Source: Paracoccus lutimaris (GTDB lineage: Bacteria > Pseudomonadota > Alphaproteobacteria > Rhodobacterales > Rhodobacteraceae). Taken from it: DNA of 64,000 bases. Both the position numbers and the translations under genes were made by a program. Shown in pieces: positions 35,424-44,303 of this stretch (its first letter is position 1; each line of letters opens with the position of its first letter). A model generated the notes under the pieces. It saw only the letters and a program-made list of their open reading frames with translations. It was not told the origin of the DNA and made no database searches. Where the stretch lies: the NCBI RefSeq assembly GCF_003337565.1, contig NZ_QPJL01000002.1:124001-188000 (forward strand). The letters are read 5' to 3'.

Positions 35424-36377
35424 ATGCGCTATGACCTGAACGATCTGGAAACCTTTCTGACGGTGCTTGAGCTGGGCACCGTCACCGCCGCCGCCGCGCG
35501 GCTGAACCTGTCGAAATCCGTGATCAGCAAGCGGATCTCGGATCTGGAGACGGTGCTGGGGGCGGCGCTGTTTCGCCGCAATGCCGGCCGCATCACCCCC
35601 ACCGAGGCCGCCGAGCGGCTGGCCGAGCGCCTGCGCCCCGCCTTGGCCGAGCTGATCGCCGCCGCCGAGGGCGCCGCCTGGGACATGGACGGGGTCGCGC
35701 CTTTGCGCGGCACGCTGAGCATCGCCGCGCCGATGAGCTTTGGCATCCTGCATCTGGGGCCGATCATCGCCCGTTTCGCGGCGCAGAACCCCGAGCTGGA
35801 AATCAACGTCGATTACGACGACCGCACCCGCGATCTGGCGCGCGAGGGTTTCGACATCGGCATCCGCATCGGCGCCATGCGCGACAATGCCCTGATGCAG
35901 CGCAAGCTGTGCGAGGATGACAGCATGGTCTGCGCAAGTTCCGCCTATCTGGACCGCACGGGCCGGCCCGAAACCCTGGCCGAGCTGCGCGAACATCAGG
36001 TCATCGGCTATAGCCACATGCCCAACAGCCAGCTTTGGCAGTTCCGCGATCAGGGGCGGTTCGTCTCGCCCAGCGTGCATGGGCGGCTCAAGCTGAACAA
36101 TGGCGAGGCGATCCGCGACATGGCGATCGAGGGGCTGGGGCTGGCGATGCTGCCCGGCTTCATCGCCGGGCCGGCCATCGCGGCGGGCCGGCTGGAGCGG
36201 GTGCTGCCCGGCTTTGGTACCCGTCCCATGCCCATCGTCGCGGTCTGGCCGCCGGTCTCGCCGCTGCCTGCAAAGCTGCGCCGCTTTGTCGATCATGTGG
36301 CGGCGGAACTGAAACAGCCAAGCTGGCAGACGGGACCGAAACCGGGCCCAAAACCGGATCAGAAACCGGCGGGCTAG
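35424..36377 (+). CDS. LysR-family transcriptional regulator
   Basis: A 317-residue LysR protein: winged helix-turn-helix at residues 1-60 (MRYDLNDLETFLTVLELGTV, NLSKSVISKRISDLE) and a substrate-binding domain at about 90-295. The last residues (TGPKPGPKPDQKPAG) are a lysine/proline tail outside the fold. The ATG at 35424 lacks a strong ribosome binding site, but it gives the standard N-terminus. It is divergent from the ring-cleaving dioxygenase-like gene and most likely regulates it. Confidence 0.92.
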   Translation: MRYDLNDLETFLTVLELGTVTAAAARLNLSKSVISKRISDLETVLGAALFRRNAGRITPTEAAERLAERLRPALAELIAAAEGAAWDMDGVAPLRGTLSIAAPMSFGILHLGPIIARFAAQNPELEINVDYDDRTRDLAREGFDIGIRIGAMRDNALMQRKLCEDDSMVCASSAYLDRTGRPETLAELREHQVIGYSHMPNSQLWQFRDQGRFVSPSVHGRLKLNNGEAIRDMAIEGLGLAMLPGFIAGPAIAAGRLERVLPGFGTRPMPIVAVWPPVSPLPAKLRRFVDHVAAELKQPSWQTGPKPGPKPDQKPAG

Positions 36378-36438
36378 GTTTTTTGCCGCGCCGCCCTATA
36401 TCGGCGGCAAGCAATCACATCTGTCGTGAGGTTTCACC

Positions 36439-37458
36439 GTGAAAAAGATCGGTTTCCTGTCCTTTGGCCATTGGTCGGACGAGCGCGGCTCATTGACCCG
36501 CAGCGCGGGCGACGTCCTGCTGCAATCCATCGACCTGGCCGTCGCCGCCGAAGAGCTGGGCGCGGATGGCGCCTATTTCCGCGTCCATCACTTTGCCCGC
36601 CAGCTTGGCTCGCCCTTTCCGCTGCTGTCGGCGGTGGGCGCGCGCACCTCGCGCATCGAGATCGGCACCGCCGTCATCGACATGCGCTATGAAAACCCGC
36701 TTTACATGGCCGAGGATGCCGGTGCGGCCGACCTGATCTCGCAGGGGCGGCTGCAACTGGGGATCAGCCGTGGCTCGCCCGAACAGGTGATCGAGGGCTG
36801 GCGGCATTTCGGCTATGCCCCCGCCGAGGGCGAAACCGACGCCGACATGGCGCGCCACCATGCCGAGGTGTTCCTCAAGGTCATTCAGGGGCAGGGTTTC
36901 GCCCAGCCCAACCCGAACCCGATGTTCCCGAACCCGCCGGGCCTGTTACGGCTTGAGCCGCATTCGCCCGGGTTGCGCGACCGCATCTGGTGGGGCGCGG
37001 CCTCGAACGCCACGGCCGAATGGGCGGGGCGCATGGGGATGCATCTGCAAAGCTCGACCCTGAAAACCGACGAAAGCGGCAAGCCTTTCCATATCCAGCA
37101 GGCCGAGCAGATCCGGCTGTTTCGGGCCGCATGGGCCGAGGCCGGGCATCCCGGCACGCCGCGCGTTTCGGTCAGCCGCTCGATCTTTGCGCTGATGAAC
37201 GACACCGACCGGCGCTATTTCGGGCGCGGCGGCAAAGAGGCGGATCAGGTCGGCTTCATCGAAAGCACCCGCTCGATCTTTGGGCGCGGCTATGCGGCCG
37301 AGCCGGATCAGCTGATCCGCGAACTGGCCGAGGATGAGGGCATCGCCGAGGCGGATACGCTGCTGCTGACGGTGCCGAACATGCTGGGCGTGCCCTACAA
37401 CGCCCATGTGATCGAATCGATCCTGAAGCATGTCGCGCCCGCCTTGGGCTGGCGCTGA
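36439..37458 (+). CDS. LLM-class flavin-dependent oxidoreductase
   Basis: A 339-residue bacterial-luciferase-like monooxygenase that uses reduced FMN (or F420 in other taxa). The family N-terminus is MKKIGFLSFGHWSDERGSLT; further blocks are RIEIGTAVIDMRYENPLYMA and QLGISRGSPEQVIEGW. The start is GTG at 36439 with GAGG seven bases upstream. It follows the LysR gene by 61 bases in the same direction, so the two may be co-expressed. Substrate unknown; long-chain aldehyde or xenobiotic monooxygenation is typical. Confidence 0.9.
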   Translation: MKKIGFLSFGHWSDERGSLTRSAGDVLLQSIDLAVAAEELGADGAYFRVHHFARQLGSPFPLLSAVGARTSRIEIGTAVIDMRYENPLYMAEDAGAADLISQGRLQLGISRGSPEQVIEGWRHFGYAPAEGETDADMARHHAEVFLKVIQGQGFAQPNPNPMFPNPPGLLRLEPHSPGLRDRIWWGAASNATAEWAGRMGMHLQSSTLKTDESGKPFHIQQAEQIRLFRAAWAEAGHPGTPRVSVSRSIFALMNDTDRRYFGRGGKEADQVGFIESTRSIFGRGYAAEPDQLIRELAEDEGIAEADTLLLTVPNMLGVPYNAHVIESILKHVAPALGWR

Positions 37459-37603
37459 ATCCATCCGGCAATCAACAGGCATCCGGCACCCGCGCGGCGC
37501 CGGATGCTCCAGATATGGCGCCCGCTTGACCGCACCGGAAATTTTGCATTCTGGTGATAGCGTGTGACATGACCAGTAAAGCGGGACGCGGACAGGAGGA
37601 AAC

Positions 37604-39400
37604 ATGGCAGGTGAGGTAACGGCTGCGGCAGGTGCCGCGGGCGAGGCGGCGGCCCATGGCGGCGGCGGCATGGATGTGATCGGCGTGGTGGTGCTGCTGG
37701 CTGCCGCGGTGATCGCGGTGCCGGTATTCCGGCGCATCGGGCTGGGCTCGGTTCTGGGCTATCTGGCCGCCGGTCTGGCGGTCGGCCCCTTTGGCCTTGG
37801 CTTTTTTGACGACCCCGAGGCGATCATCCATGTCGCCGAACTGGGCGTCGTGCTGTTTCTGTTCGTCATCGGTCTGGAAATGCAGCCCTCGCGCCTGTGG
37901 GCGATGCGGGGCGAGATCTTCGGGCTGGGATTTGCGCAGGTGCTGGTGGCGATGGGGGTTCTGACCATCGTCGGGGTCTCGCTGGGCTTTCCGGTCTCGG
38001 CCAGCCTGATCTCGGGCACGGGCTTCGTGCTGACATCGACCGCCATCGTCATGCAGATGCTGGACGAGCGCAAGGAAATGGCCACACCCAAGGGCCGGCG
38101 GATGATCTCGATCCTGCTGTTCGAGGATCTGGCCATCGTGCCCTTGCTGGCGCTTGTGACCTTCCTTGCCCCCGGTGGCGAGGAAGTGACCATGGCCCAT
38201 CGCCTGACCAGCGCCGCCATCGGCACCGGCGCCATCGTCGCGCTGATCTTTGGCGGGCTGTATCTGCTCAATCCGTTCTTCAGCCTGCTGGCACGCTATG
38301 GCGGGCGCGAGGTGATGACCGCCGCCGCCCTGCTGGTGGTGCTGGGTGCGGCGCTGATGATGCAGGCCGCCGGGCTTTCCATGGCCATGGGTGCCTTCCT
38401 TGCCGGGGTCCTGCTGTCGGAAAGCACCTTCCGCCACCAGCTTGAGGCAGACGTCGAACCCTTCCGGGGCCTGCTGCTGGGCCTGTTCTTTCTGGGCGTC
38501 GGCATGGCGCTGAACCTGACCACCATCGCCGAGAACTGGCTGCTGGTGGTGATCTGCGTGCCGGCCTACATGATCCTGAAAATGCTGGTCATCTATTGCG
38601 TGGCCCGGATCTGGAAGGCCGACCGGGCCGAGGCGCTGGAACGCGCGGTGCTGATGGCGCAGGGCGGCGAGTTTGCCTTTGTGCTTTATTCCGCCGCAGC
38701 GGCTGCCGGCGTCATCACCGGGCAGGACCGGGCGGTGCTGACCGCCATCGTCATCGTCTCGATGGTGCTGACGCCCTTGATGATCATCCTCCATGACCGG
38801 CTGGCGCCCAAGATCCAGCCCTCGCTGGACGGGGTCGAAGAGGCGCGCGACCTGCATGCCCGTGTGCTGATCATCGGCTTTGGCCGCATGGGTCAGGTGA
38901 TCAGCCAGCCCCTGATCGCACGCGGCCATTCGCTGTCGATCATCGAAAAGGACCCGCAGATGATCCGCGATGCCGATGAGTTTGGCTTCAAGGTCTGGTA
39001 TGGCGACGGCACGCGGCTGGACGTGCTGCATGCCGCCGGCGCCGCCGAGGCCTGCCTGATCGTCGCCGTGCCCGATGACAAGGAGGCGACGACCCGCATC
39101 GTCGAGCTGGTCAAGGCCGAATTCCCGATGGTGCCGGTGATCGCCCGCGCCTTTGACCGCGAACATGCGCTGGAACTGGTCCAGCACGATGTCGATTTCC
39201 AGATGCGCGAGACCCTGCACAGCGCCCTTGCCATGGGCCGCGAGGCGCTGGTCAAGCTGGGCGACGATCCCGAGGTCATCGACGAGGTGATGGAGGAAAT
39301 CCGCAACCGCGACGCCGAACGCTTCGAGCTGGAATGCGTCGGCGGGATTTCCGCCGGGGCGGCGCTGATCCTCAGCAACCGCAATACCGAACCGGCCTAG
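37604..39400 (+). CDS. CPA2 monovalent cation:proton antiporter with TrkA-N domain (KefB/KefC type)
   Basis: A 598-residue inner membrane K+ or Na+/H+ antiporter. Residues 25-400 form about twelve membrane segments with the CPA2 pattern GLGSVLGYLAAGLAVGP, LGVVLFLFVIGLEMQPS and SILLFEDLAIVPLLAL, which holds the paired acidic ion-binding site. Residues 410-530 are a Rossmann TrkA-N (RCK) domain (VLIIGFGRMGQVISQPLIAR) for nucleotide gating. AGGAGG precedes the ATG at 37604. It neighbours the kdpDE-kup module, so the region concentrates potassium handling. The stop shares CTAG with the convergent HutD gene. Confidence 0.93.
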   Translation: MAGEVTAAAGAAGEAAAHGGGGMDVIGVVVLLAAAVIAVPVFRRIGLGSVLGYLAAGLAVGPFGLGFFDDPEAIIHVAELGVVLFLFVIGLEMQPSRLWAMRGEIFGLGFAQVLVAMGVLTIVGVSLGFPVSASLISGTGFVLTSTAIVMQMLDERKEMATPKGRRMISILLFEDLAIVPLLALVTFLAPGGEEVTMAHRLTSAAIGTGAIVALIFGGLYLLNPFFSLLARYGGREVMTAAALLVVLGAALMMQAAGLSMAMGAFLAGVLLSESTFRHQLEADVEPFRGLLLGLFFLGVGMALNLTTIAENWLLVVICVPAYMILKMLVIYCVARIWKADRAEALERAVLMAQGGEFAFVLYSAAAAAGVITGQDRAVLTAIVIVSMVLTPLMIILHDRLAPKIQPSLDGVEEARDLHARVLIIGFGRMGQVISQPLIARGHSLSIIEKDPQMIRDADEFGFKVWYGDGTRLDVLHAAGAAEACLIVAVPDDKEATTRIVELVKAEFPMVPVIARAFDREHALELVQHDVDFQMRETLHSALAMGREALVKLGDDPEVIDEVMEEIRNRDAERFELECVGGISAGAALILSNRNTEPA

Positions 39401-39963
39401 GCGCGGCTGATCGTGGCCAGCCACAGATCCGGGGCCGGGGCGGGCGGAGACGCGGCCTCGGCCCCATCGCATAGCAGCGCATCGAACTGGCCCAGAGCCA
39501 CCTCCTGCCCGGCGATCCGCACCGTCGCGGGGGCGGTGGCCAGCACCAGCAGCCAGTCGGGACGGCCCAGCGGCGCCGGGTCGGTGGCGTGGCGCAGCTG
39601 GTGGACGTAACTGCCGCGCCGGGTCATCAGGTTCAGGTCCGAGATCGGCCCGCCCAGCAGATGCGCGACGGCCGGCACATCGGCGGCAAAGGCCAGCGGC
39701 TCGGTCCCCGGCGTCAGGCGGTGGCGGTCCTGCCCCTGCACCTCCAGCTCGATGCCGGCGCCGTCAAGCACCGCCAGCGTCCGGTCGATGCCCGGAAAGA
39801 TCGAGAATGCGCCATGCTCGGTCACCCCGGCCATGCTGAGACGCCAGCCGAAATCCTCAAGCCCGGCGCCCTGCGGATAGACGGCGATCTCGGTGGTTTC
39901 GCCACGGCCATTCTTCCACGGCATCCGGCGGTGCTTGGCGGCGGGCAGATGGGTCATGCTCAT
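39397..39963 (-). CDS. HutD/Ves-family cupin protein
   Basis: A 188-residue bicupin of the HutD family. It begins MSMTHLPAAKHRRMPWKNGR; the conserved PWKNGRGETTEIAVYP and FSIFPGIDRTLAVLDG blocks are present. HutD is associated with histidine utilisation and Ves with cold growth in E. coli, but no enzyme activity is established. No hut genes are nearby. It overlaps kdpE by four bases (39960-39963), so it is translated with the kdpD-kdpE pair, an unusual partner. Its stop overlaps the antiporter stop through a shared CTAG. Confidence 0.88.
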   Translation of the reverse strand: MSMTHLPAAKHRRMPWKNGRGETTEIAVYPQGAGLEDFGWRLSMAGVTEHGAFSIFPGIDRTLAVLDGAGIELEVQGQDRHRLTPGTEPLAFAADVPAVAHLLGGPISDLNLMTRRGSYVHQLRHATDPAPLGRPDWLLVLATAPATVRIAGQEVALGQFDALLCDGAEAASPPAPAPDLWLATISRA

Positions 39964-40658
39964 GGCGGGGACTCCTCGGGTTGGGCCCAGCGATAGCCCA
40001 CCCCCGGTTCGGTCAGGATCAGGGCGGGTTTTGCGGGGTCGGGTTCCAGTTTCTGGCGCAGTTGGCCGATGAAGACGCGCAGATAGGGCACATCATCAAC
40101 ATGGGCCGGTCCCCAGACCAGTTGCAAGAGCTTGTGATGGGTCATCACCCGGCCGCCATTGGCCGCCAAGGCCGCCAGCAGATCGAATTCCTTGGGCGTC
40201 AGGCGCAGCGTCTCGCCGTCGCGGCTGACCAGATGCGCGCCCAGATCGATGACCAGCCCGCCCTGCCGGATCACCTCGGGGCGCGTGGCGCGGCGCGGGC
40301 GCAGGCTGGCGCGCAGCCGGGCCAGCAATTCGCCGATGCCAAAGGGCTTGGCGACGAAATCATTGGCGCCCAGATCCAGCGCCATGATCTTTTCCATCTC
40401 CTGATCATGCGCGGAGAGCACGATCACCGGCAGGTCCGAGCGCAGGCGCAGCCGCTCGATCACCTCCTTGCCGTTCATGTCGGGCAGGCCAAGGTCAAGG
40501 ATCACCAGATCGGGTTCCTGCGCGGCGATCTGGGCCAGAGCCTCGGCGCCATTGCCGGCGGTGCAGGTGTCATAGCCCGCCGCGACCAGCGCATGGCCCA
40601 GAAACCGCTGAATCTGCGGCTCGTCATCGACGATCAGGATCAGGTCGCGGTCCCGCAT
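39960..40658 (-). CDS. kdpE: KdpE-type response regulator for potassium
   Basis: A 232-residue OmpR-family response regulator that, in E. coli, turns on high-affinity K+ uptake. Receiver residues 6-118 with phospho-acceptor Asp at about 55 (VILDLGLPDMNGKEVIERLR) and KPFGIGELLARLRA; winged helix at about 130-228 (LTPKEFDLLAALAANGGRVM, PYLRVFIGQLRQKLE, EPGVGYRW). These end blocks are specific to KdpE among OmpR proteins. It lies nine bases after kdpD and before the HutD-like gene. No kdpFABC genes are present in the window. Confidence 0.92.
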   Translation of the reverse strand: MRDRDLILIVDDEPQIQRFLGHALVAAGYDTCTAGNGAEALAQIAAQEPDLVILDLGLPDMNGKEVIERLRLRSDLPVIVLSAHDQEMEKIMALDLGANDFVAKPFGIGELLARLRASLRPRRATRPEVIRQGGLVIDLGAHLVSRDGETLRLTPKEFDLLAALAANGGRVMTHHKLLQLVWGPAHVDDVPYLRVFIGQLRQKLEPDPAKPALILTEPGVGYRWAQPEESPP

Positions 40659-40667
40659 CCGCCAAGT

Positions 40668-42296
40668 CTATTCAGAGGCCGGGGGCACCGGCAAGCGGAT
40701 CGCCAGCACCGCCCCGCCCGAGGCGCTGCGCCCCGCCGTCAGCCGCCCCCCCAGCGCGCGGGCGATGCCCTTGCAGATCGGCAGGCCCAGCCCCATCCCC
40801 TGCGGGACGCCCTGTGGCGCGCCGGTCGTCTCGTCCGAGGCGATCCATTCGGCCAGGCTGGGCGGCAGGCCCTTGCCGCTGTCGATGACCTTCAGGACGA
40901 CTTCGGCCCCTTCGACCGCGCCGGTCACGCGGATCGGCCCCGAGGTGTATTTCACCGCATTCTCGACCAGATTGAACAGCGCCTGTTCCAGCAGCCCGGC
41001 TTCGGCGCGGATCATCGGCAGCGGCTCGACCTCGGCCAGGATGCGGGCCTTGGGCCAGGCGCGGCGGGCGCGCTGGACCGCCGATTGCGCGGCATCACCC
41101 GCATCGACCCAGGTCATCTGCACCGCGATCCCGGCCTGCAGCCGCGTCACCTGCAGCAGTTTTTCGACATAGCGCGCCAGCCGCTGGGATTCCTCCTCGA
41201 TGGCCTCAAGCAGGTCGGTCTGCGAATCCGCCGGCAGGGTCGCGCCCAGCTCGCGCAGCGTCGTCACCGCGCCAAGGATCGTCGAAAGCGGCGTGCGCAG
41301 ATCATGCGAGAGCGACGCCAGCAGCGCGGCGCGGGTCTCCTCGGAGGCGGCGCGGCGGCGCTCGGCCTCGGCGCGTTCGGTCAGGGCAAGGCGTTGCAGG
41401 GCCTGTTCGGCCTGACCCAGGACCACCTCGATGGCCTGTTCGCGCCATTCGCGGTCGCTGCGATCCGGGGACAGGCGGGCATGGCCCAGAACCGGACCCC
41501 GGGCCGGACCCGGGCCCGGGCCGCGCCCGGTCTCGCCCGCAAGCGGATAGAAACTCAGCCGCGACCCGCTCCAGCCCTTGGCCGAGGCAAGCTCGGCCCG
41601 GCCCCGGCGAAAGGCGATGTCGGCGGCGTCGAGATCGCTGGCCTCGGGCACATATCCGGCCGGCAGCGCGGCCAGAGGGCGCAGGTTCCCGTCCTGCGGC
41701 ATCAGCGCCAGAACCGGCCCCTGCGCCAGCCCGTGCAGGTGGCGCAGGGCGACGCGGATCGCGTCCTCGGCATTGTCGGCGCCCGCGAGTTCGGCGCTGA
41801 GCTGCGAGATGACCTCAAGCGCCGCCGCCCGGCCATTCGCGGCATCGACCTGTTCGCGCAATCGCCCGGCCAGAAAGCCGGTCAGCCCGGCAGCCAGCAG
41901 AAACAGCGCCAGCGTGATGAGGTCCTGGGGCTTGGCGACATGCAGGGTGAAATGCGGCTCAAGAAACAGCAGGTTGAAGGCGGCGATCGCCCCCAGCGCG
42001 CTGGCGATCCCGACCCAGAAGCCGAAGGCCGCCGCGCAGACCAGCACGATCATCAGAAACAGCAGGATCGAGACGTTCTCGGGCAGAAGCTCGTGCAGGT
42101 TGCGCGCCAGCAGCGTCACAGTGATCAACAGCACCGCCGCGCCCAGAATGCCCGACAGCCGCGGCGCGGTCATCCAGCGACGTTCATCGGATGGCAGGCG
42201 GGGCGGGCTTTGGCTTTTCATGCGCCGATCTGGCGTGACGCGATGCGACTTGTCCATGGTCTTTATGACTTCTTTACACGTCATGCGATAATCCAT
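40668..42296 (-). CDS. kdpD: KdpD-like sensor histidine kinase lacking the N-terminal cytosolic sensor
   Basis: A 542-residue kinase that corresponds to only the C-terminal part of KdpD. Residues 45-145 are the four-helix membrane domain (DUF4118: LSGILGAAVLLITVTLLARN and three more). A GAF-like region follows, then HisKA with His at about 331 (LLASLSHDLRTPLSTILGAV) and an ATPase domain (LFNLVENAVKYTSGP, MGLGLPICKGIARALGG). The roughly 370-residue KdpD and Usp domains, with their Walker motifs, are absent and no trace of them is seen upstream. The ATG at 42296 has AAGGA six bases upstream; in-frame starts at 42257 and 42221 would leave the KdpE-box-like site outside the coding region. Confidence 0.88.
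   Translation of the reverse strand: MDYRMTCKEVIKTMDKSHRVTPDRRMKSQSPPRLPSDERRWMTAPRLSGILGAAVLLITVTLLARNLHELLPENVSILLFLMIVLVCAAAFGFWVGIASALGAIAAFNLLFLEPHFTLHVAKPQDLITLALFLLAAGLTGFLAGRLREQVDAANGRAAALEVISQLSAELAGADNAEDAIRVALRHLHGLAQGPVLALMPQDGNLRPLAALPAGYVPEASDLDAADIAFRRGRAELASAKGWSGSRLSFYPLAGETGRGPGPGPARGPVLGHARLSPDRSDREWREQAIEVVLGQAEQALQRLALTERAEAERRRAASEETRAALLASLSHDLRTPLSTILGAVTTLRELGATLPADSQTDLLEAIEEESQRLARYVEKLLQVTRLQAGIAVQMTWVDAGDAAQSAVQRARRAWPKARILAEVEPLPMIRAEAGLLEQALFNLVENAVKYTSGPIRVTGAVEGAEVVLKVIDSGKGLPPSLAEWIASDETTGAPQGVPQGMGLGLPICKGIARALGGRLTAGRSASGGAVLAIRLPVPPASE
42262..42278 (+). promoter_or_regulatory. KdpE-box-like direct repeat upstream of kup
   Basis: TTTATG-ACTTC-TTTACA: two six-base half-sites spaced by five bases, the same 6-5-6 layout and nearly the same half-sites as the E. 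coli kdp promoter site as I recall it (TTTATA and TTTACA). It points towards kup, whose start is 90 bases downstream, and lies at the very 5' end of kdpD. Confidence 0.5.
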
Positions 42297-42307
42297 GTCG
42301 ATCCTTT

Positions 42308-42324
42308 ATGCCGCCATGCGGCAT
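42308..42324. promoter_or_regulatory. Inverted repeat ATGCCGC-CAT-GCGGCAT between kdpD and kup
   Basis: Perfect seven-base arms with a three-base spacer, 45 bases before the kup start codon. It could be an operator or a leader hairpin. Confidence 0.4.
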
Positions 42325-42368
42325 GGTGCCCCTCTGCCGGGCCGATTCCGGCGCAAGGGAATACATAC

Positions 42369-44303
42369 ATGGCCAGTCTGGACACCCAGGTTTCCGACCC
42401 CCAAGCCGCCACCGATCCCCAGCACGAGCCGCAGCCGCATCAGCGCGCGGGCCTTTTGTCGCTGTCGCTGGCGGCCATCGGCGTGGTTTACGGCGATATC
42501 GGCACCTCGCCGCTTTACGCCTTTCGCGAGGCGATGCATGCCGCCGGCGCCAGCCATGGCGGCGTCCAGCGCGAGGATGTGCTGGGCGTGCTGTCGCTGA
42601 TTGTCTGGGCGCTGGTCCTGATCGTGACGGTGAAATACGTCCTGATCCTTCTGCGCGCCGATAACGAGGGCGAGGGCGGCACGCTGTCGCTGCTGGCGCT
42701 TGCACAGCGCGCCATGGGGCGGCCCGATTTCGGGGTGCTGGTTCTGGGCATGATCGGCGCCGCGCTGTTTTACGGCGATGCCGCGATCACCCCGGCGATT
42801 TCGGTCCTGTCGGCGCTCGAGGGGCTCAAGCTCGTGACCACCGGGGTCGAGCCCTATATCGTGCCCATGGCCATCGTCATCATCTTCCTGTTGTTTCTGG
42901 TGCAGAATCGCGGGACCGAGGCGGTGGCGCGGTTCTTTGGCCCGATCACGCTGGTCTGGTTTCTGGTCATGGCGGCGGGCGGCATCCACTGGATGGTGCA
43001 GGCGCCCGAGGTGCTGGCATCGCTGAACCCGGTCCATGCGCTGAATTTCGTCCTGCATAACGGCTCGCTTGGGGTGATCGTGCTGGGCTCGGTCTTTCTG
43101 GCGGTGACCGGGGCCGAGGCGCTTTACGCCGATATGGGCCATTTCGGCCGCAAGCCGATTCAGGTGGCCTGGCTGTTCGTGGCCTTCCCTTCGCTGCTTC
43201 TGACCTATTTCGGGCAGGGCGCGCTGGTGCTGAAGAACCCCGCGGCGATGGAAAACCCATTCTATCTGCTGTTCCCGGCATGGGCGACGCTGCCGGTCGT
43301 GCTGCTGGCCACCATGGCCACGATCATCGCCAGCCAGGCGGTCATCACCGGGGCCTATTCGCTGACCCAGCAGGCGGTGCAGCTGCGCATGCTGCCACGC
43401 ATGAAGATCCGCCATACCTCGGACGAGCATCAGGGCCAGATCTACATGCCGGGCGTGAACCGCTGGCTGATGATCGCGGTGCTGGTCTTGGTGGTGCTGT
43501 TCGGATCGTCGTCGAAACTGGCCTCGGCCTACGGGATCAGCGTGACCGGGACCATGGTGGTCACCGCGCTTCTGGCGATGGTCGTCGCGCACAAGCACTG
43601 GAAGATGCCGATGTGGCTGGCGGTCGGGATGATGCTGCCGTTTCTGGCCATGGACCTGACCTTTCTGGGCGCGAACCTTGTCAAGATCGAGGATGGCGGC
43701 TGGGTGCCCCTGTGCATCGCCGGCGCGGTTTTCATGACCATGGCCAGCTGGATGCGCGGCACCGCCATCGTCACCATCAAGGACCGCGAGGCCGAGCTGC
43801 CGCTGGACACGCTGCTGGCGCAGATCGCCAAGTCGGAATCCATCGCGACGGTGCCGGGCACGGCGGTGTTTCTGACTTCGAACCCGGACCTGACGCCGGT
43901 GGCGATGCTGCACAGCCTCAAGCATTTCAAATCGCTGCATGAACAGAACGTCATCCTGACCATCCGCACCGCCGAGGTGCCCCGCATCCCCGAGGCCGAC
44001 CGCGTCAAGATCGAGGACATCAACGACCGCTTCCGCCGCGTCGAGATGACCTATGGCTATGCCGAGGAACCGGACGTGCCGCGCGGGTTGCTGCAATGCC
44101 GCCGTCAGGGCTGGAAATTCGACATCATGGCGACTTCGTTCATCCTGTCGCGGCGGCGGATCCGCATCTCGACCCGCAGCCGGATGCCGGGATGGCAGGG
44201 GAAACTGTATATCGCGCTGTCCAGAAACGCAGCCGGAGCGTCGGATTACTTCCGCATTCCGGCCGGGCGCGTGGTCGAGATCGGAGCGCAGACGAACATC
44301 TAG
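42369..44303 (+). CDS. kup: Low-affinity potassium transporter Kup
   Basis: A 644-residue K+:H+ symporter of the KUP/HAK/KT family. The family signature GVVYGDIGTSPLYAFREA is at about residues 38-55, followed by about twelve membrane segments to residue 450 (ADNEGEGGTLSLLALAQ, LFYGDAAITPAISVLSALEG) and a cytosolic tail ending RVVEIGAQTNI. AAGGGA lies nine bases before the ATG at 42369. The reading frame is open far upstream through kdpD-kdpE, but that part is antisense shadow. It is divergent from kdpD with the KdpE-like site between them, so it is the likely regulatory target. The stop shares CTAG with the convergent AbrB gene. Confidence 0.95.
   Translation: MASLDTQVSDPQAATDPQHEPQPHQRAGLLSLSLAAIGVVYGDIGTSPLYAFREAMHAAGASHGGVQREDVLGVLSLIVWALVLIVTVKYVLILLRADNEGEGGTLSLLALAQRAMGRPDFGVLVLGMIGAALFYGDAAITPAISVLSALEGLKLVTTGVEPYIVPMAIVIIFLLFLVQNRGTEAVARFFGPITLVWFLVMAAGGIHWMVQAPEVLASLNPVHALNFVLHNGSLGVIVLGSVFLAVTGAEALYADMGHFGRKPIQVAWLFVAFPSLLLTYFGQGALVLKNPAAMENPFYLLFPAWATLPVVLLATMATIIASQAVITGAYSLTQQAVQLRMLPRMKIRHTSDEHQGQIYMPGVNRWLMIAVLVLVVLFGSSSKLASAYGISVTGTMVVTALLAMVVAHKHWKMPMWLAVGMMLPFLAMDLTFLGANLVKIEDGGWVPLCIAGAVFMTMASWMRGTAIVTIKDREAELPLDTLLAQIAKSESIATVPGTAVFLTSNPDLTPVAMLHSLKHFKSLHEQNVILTIRTAEVPRIPEADRVKIEDINDRFRRVEMTYGYAEEPDVPRGLLQCRRQGWKFDIMATSFILSRRRIRISTRSRMPGWQGKLYIALSRNAAGASDYFRIPAGRVVEIGAQTNI

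Noticed and set aside
37472..39472. 666-residue minus-strand frame opposite the CPA2 antiporter
   Set aside because: Rich in His, Asp, Gln and Gly with no motif, as expected for the complement of a membrane protein gene.
39981..42368. In-frame extension of kup back through kdpE and kdpD, about 796 residues
   Set aside because: It is antisense to kdpE and kdpD, with Arg/Gln/His-rich shadow composition. Kup homology starts at the ATG at 42369, where a ribosome binding site lies.
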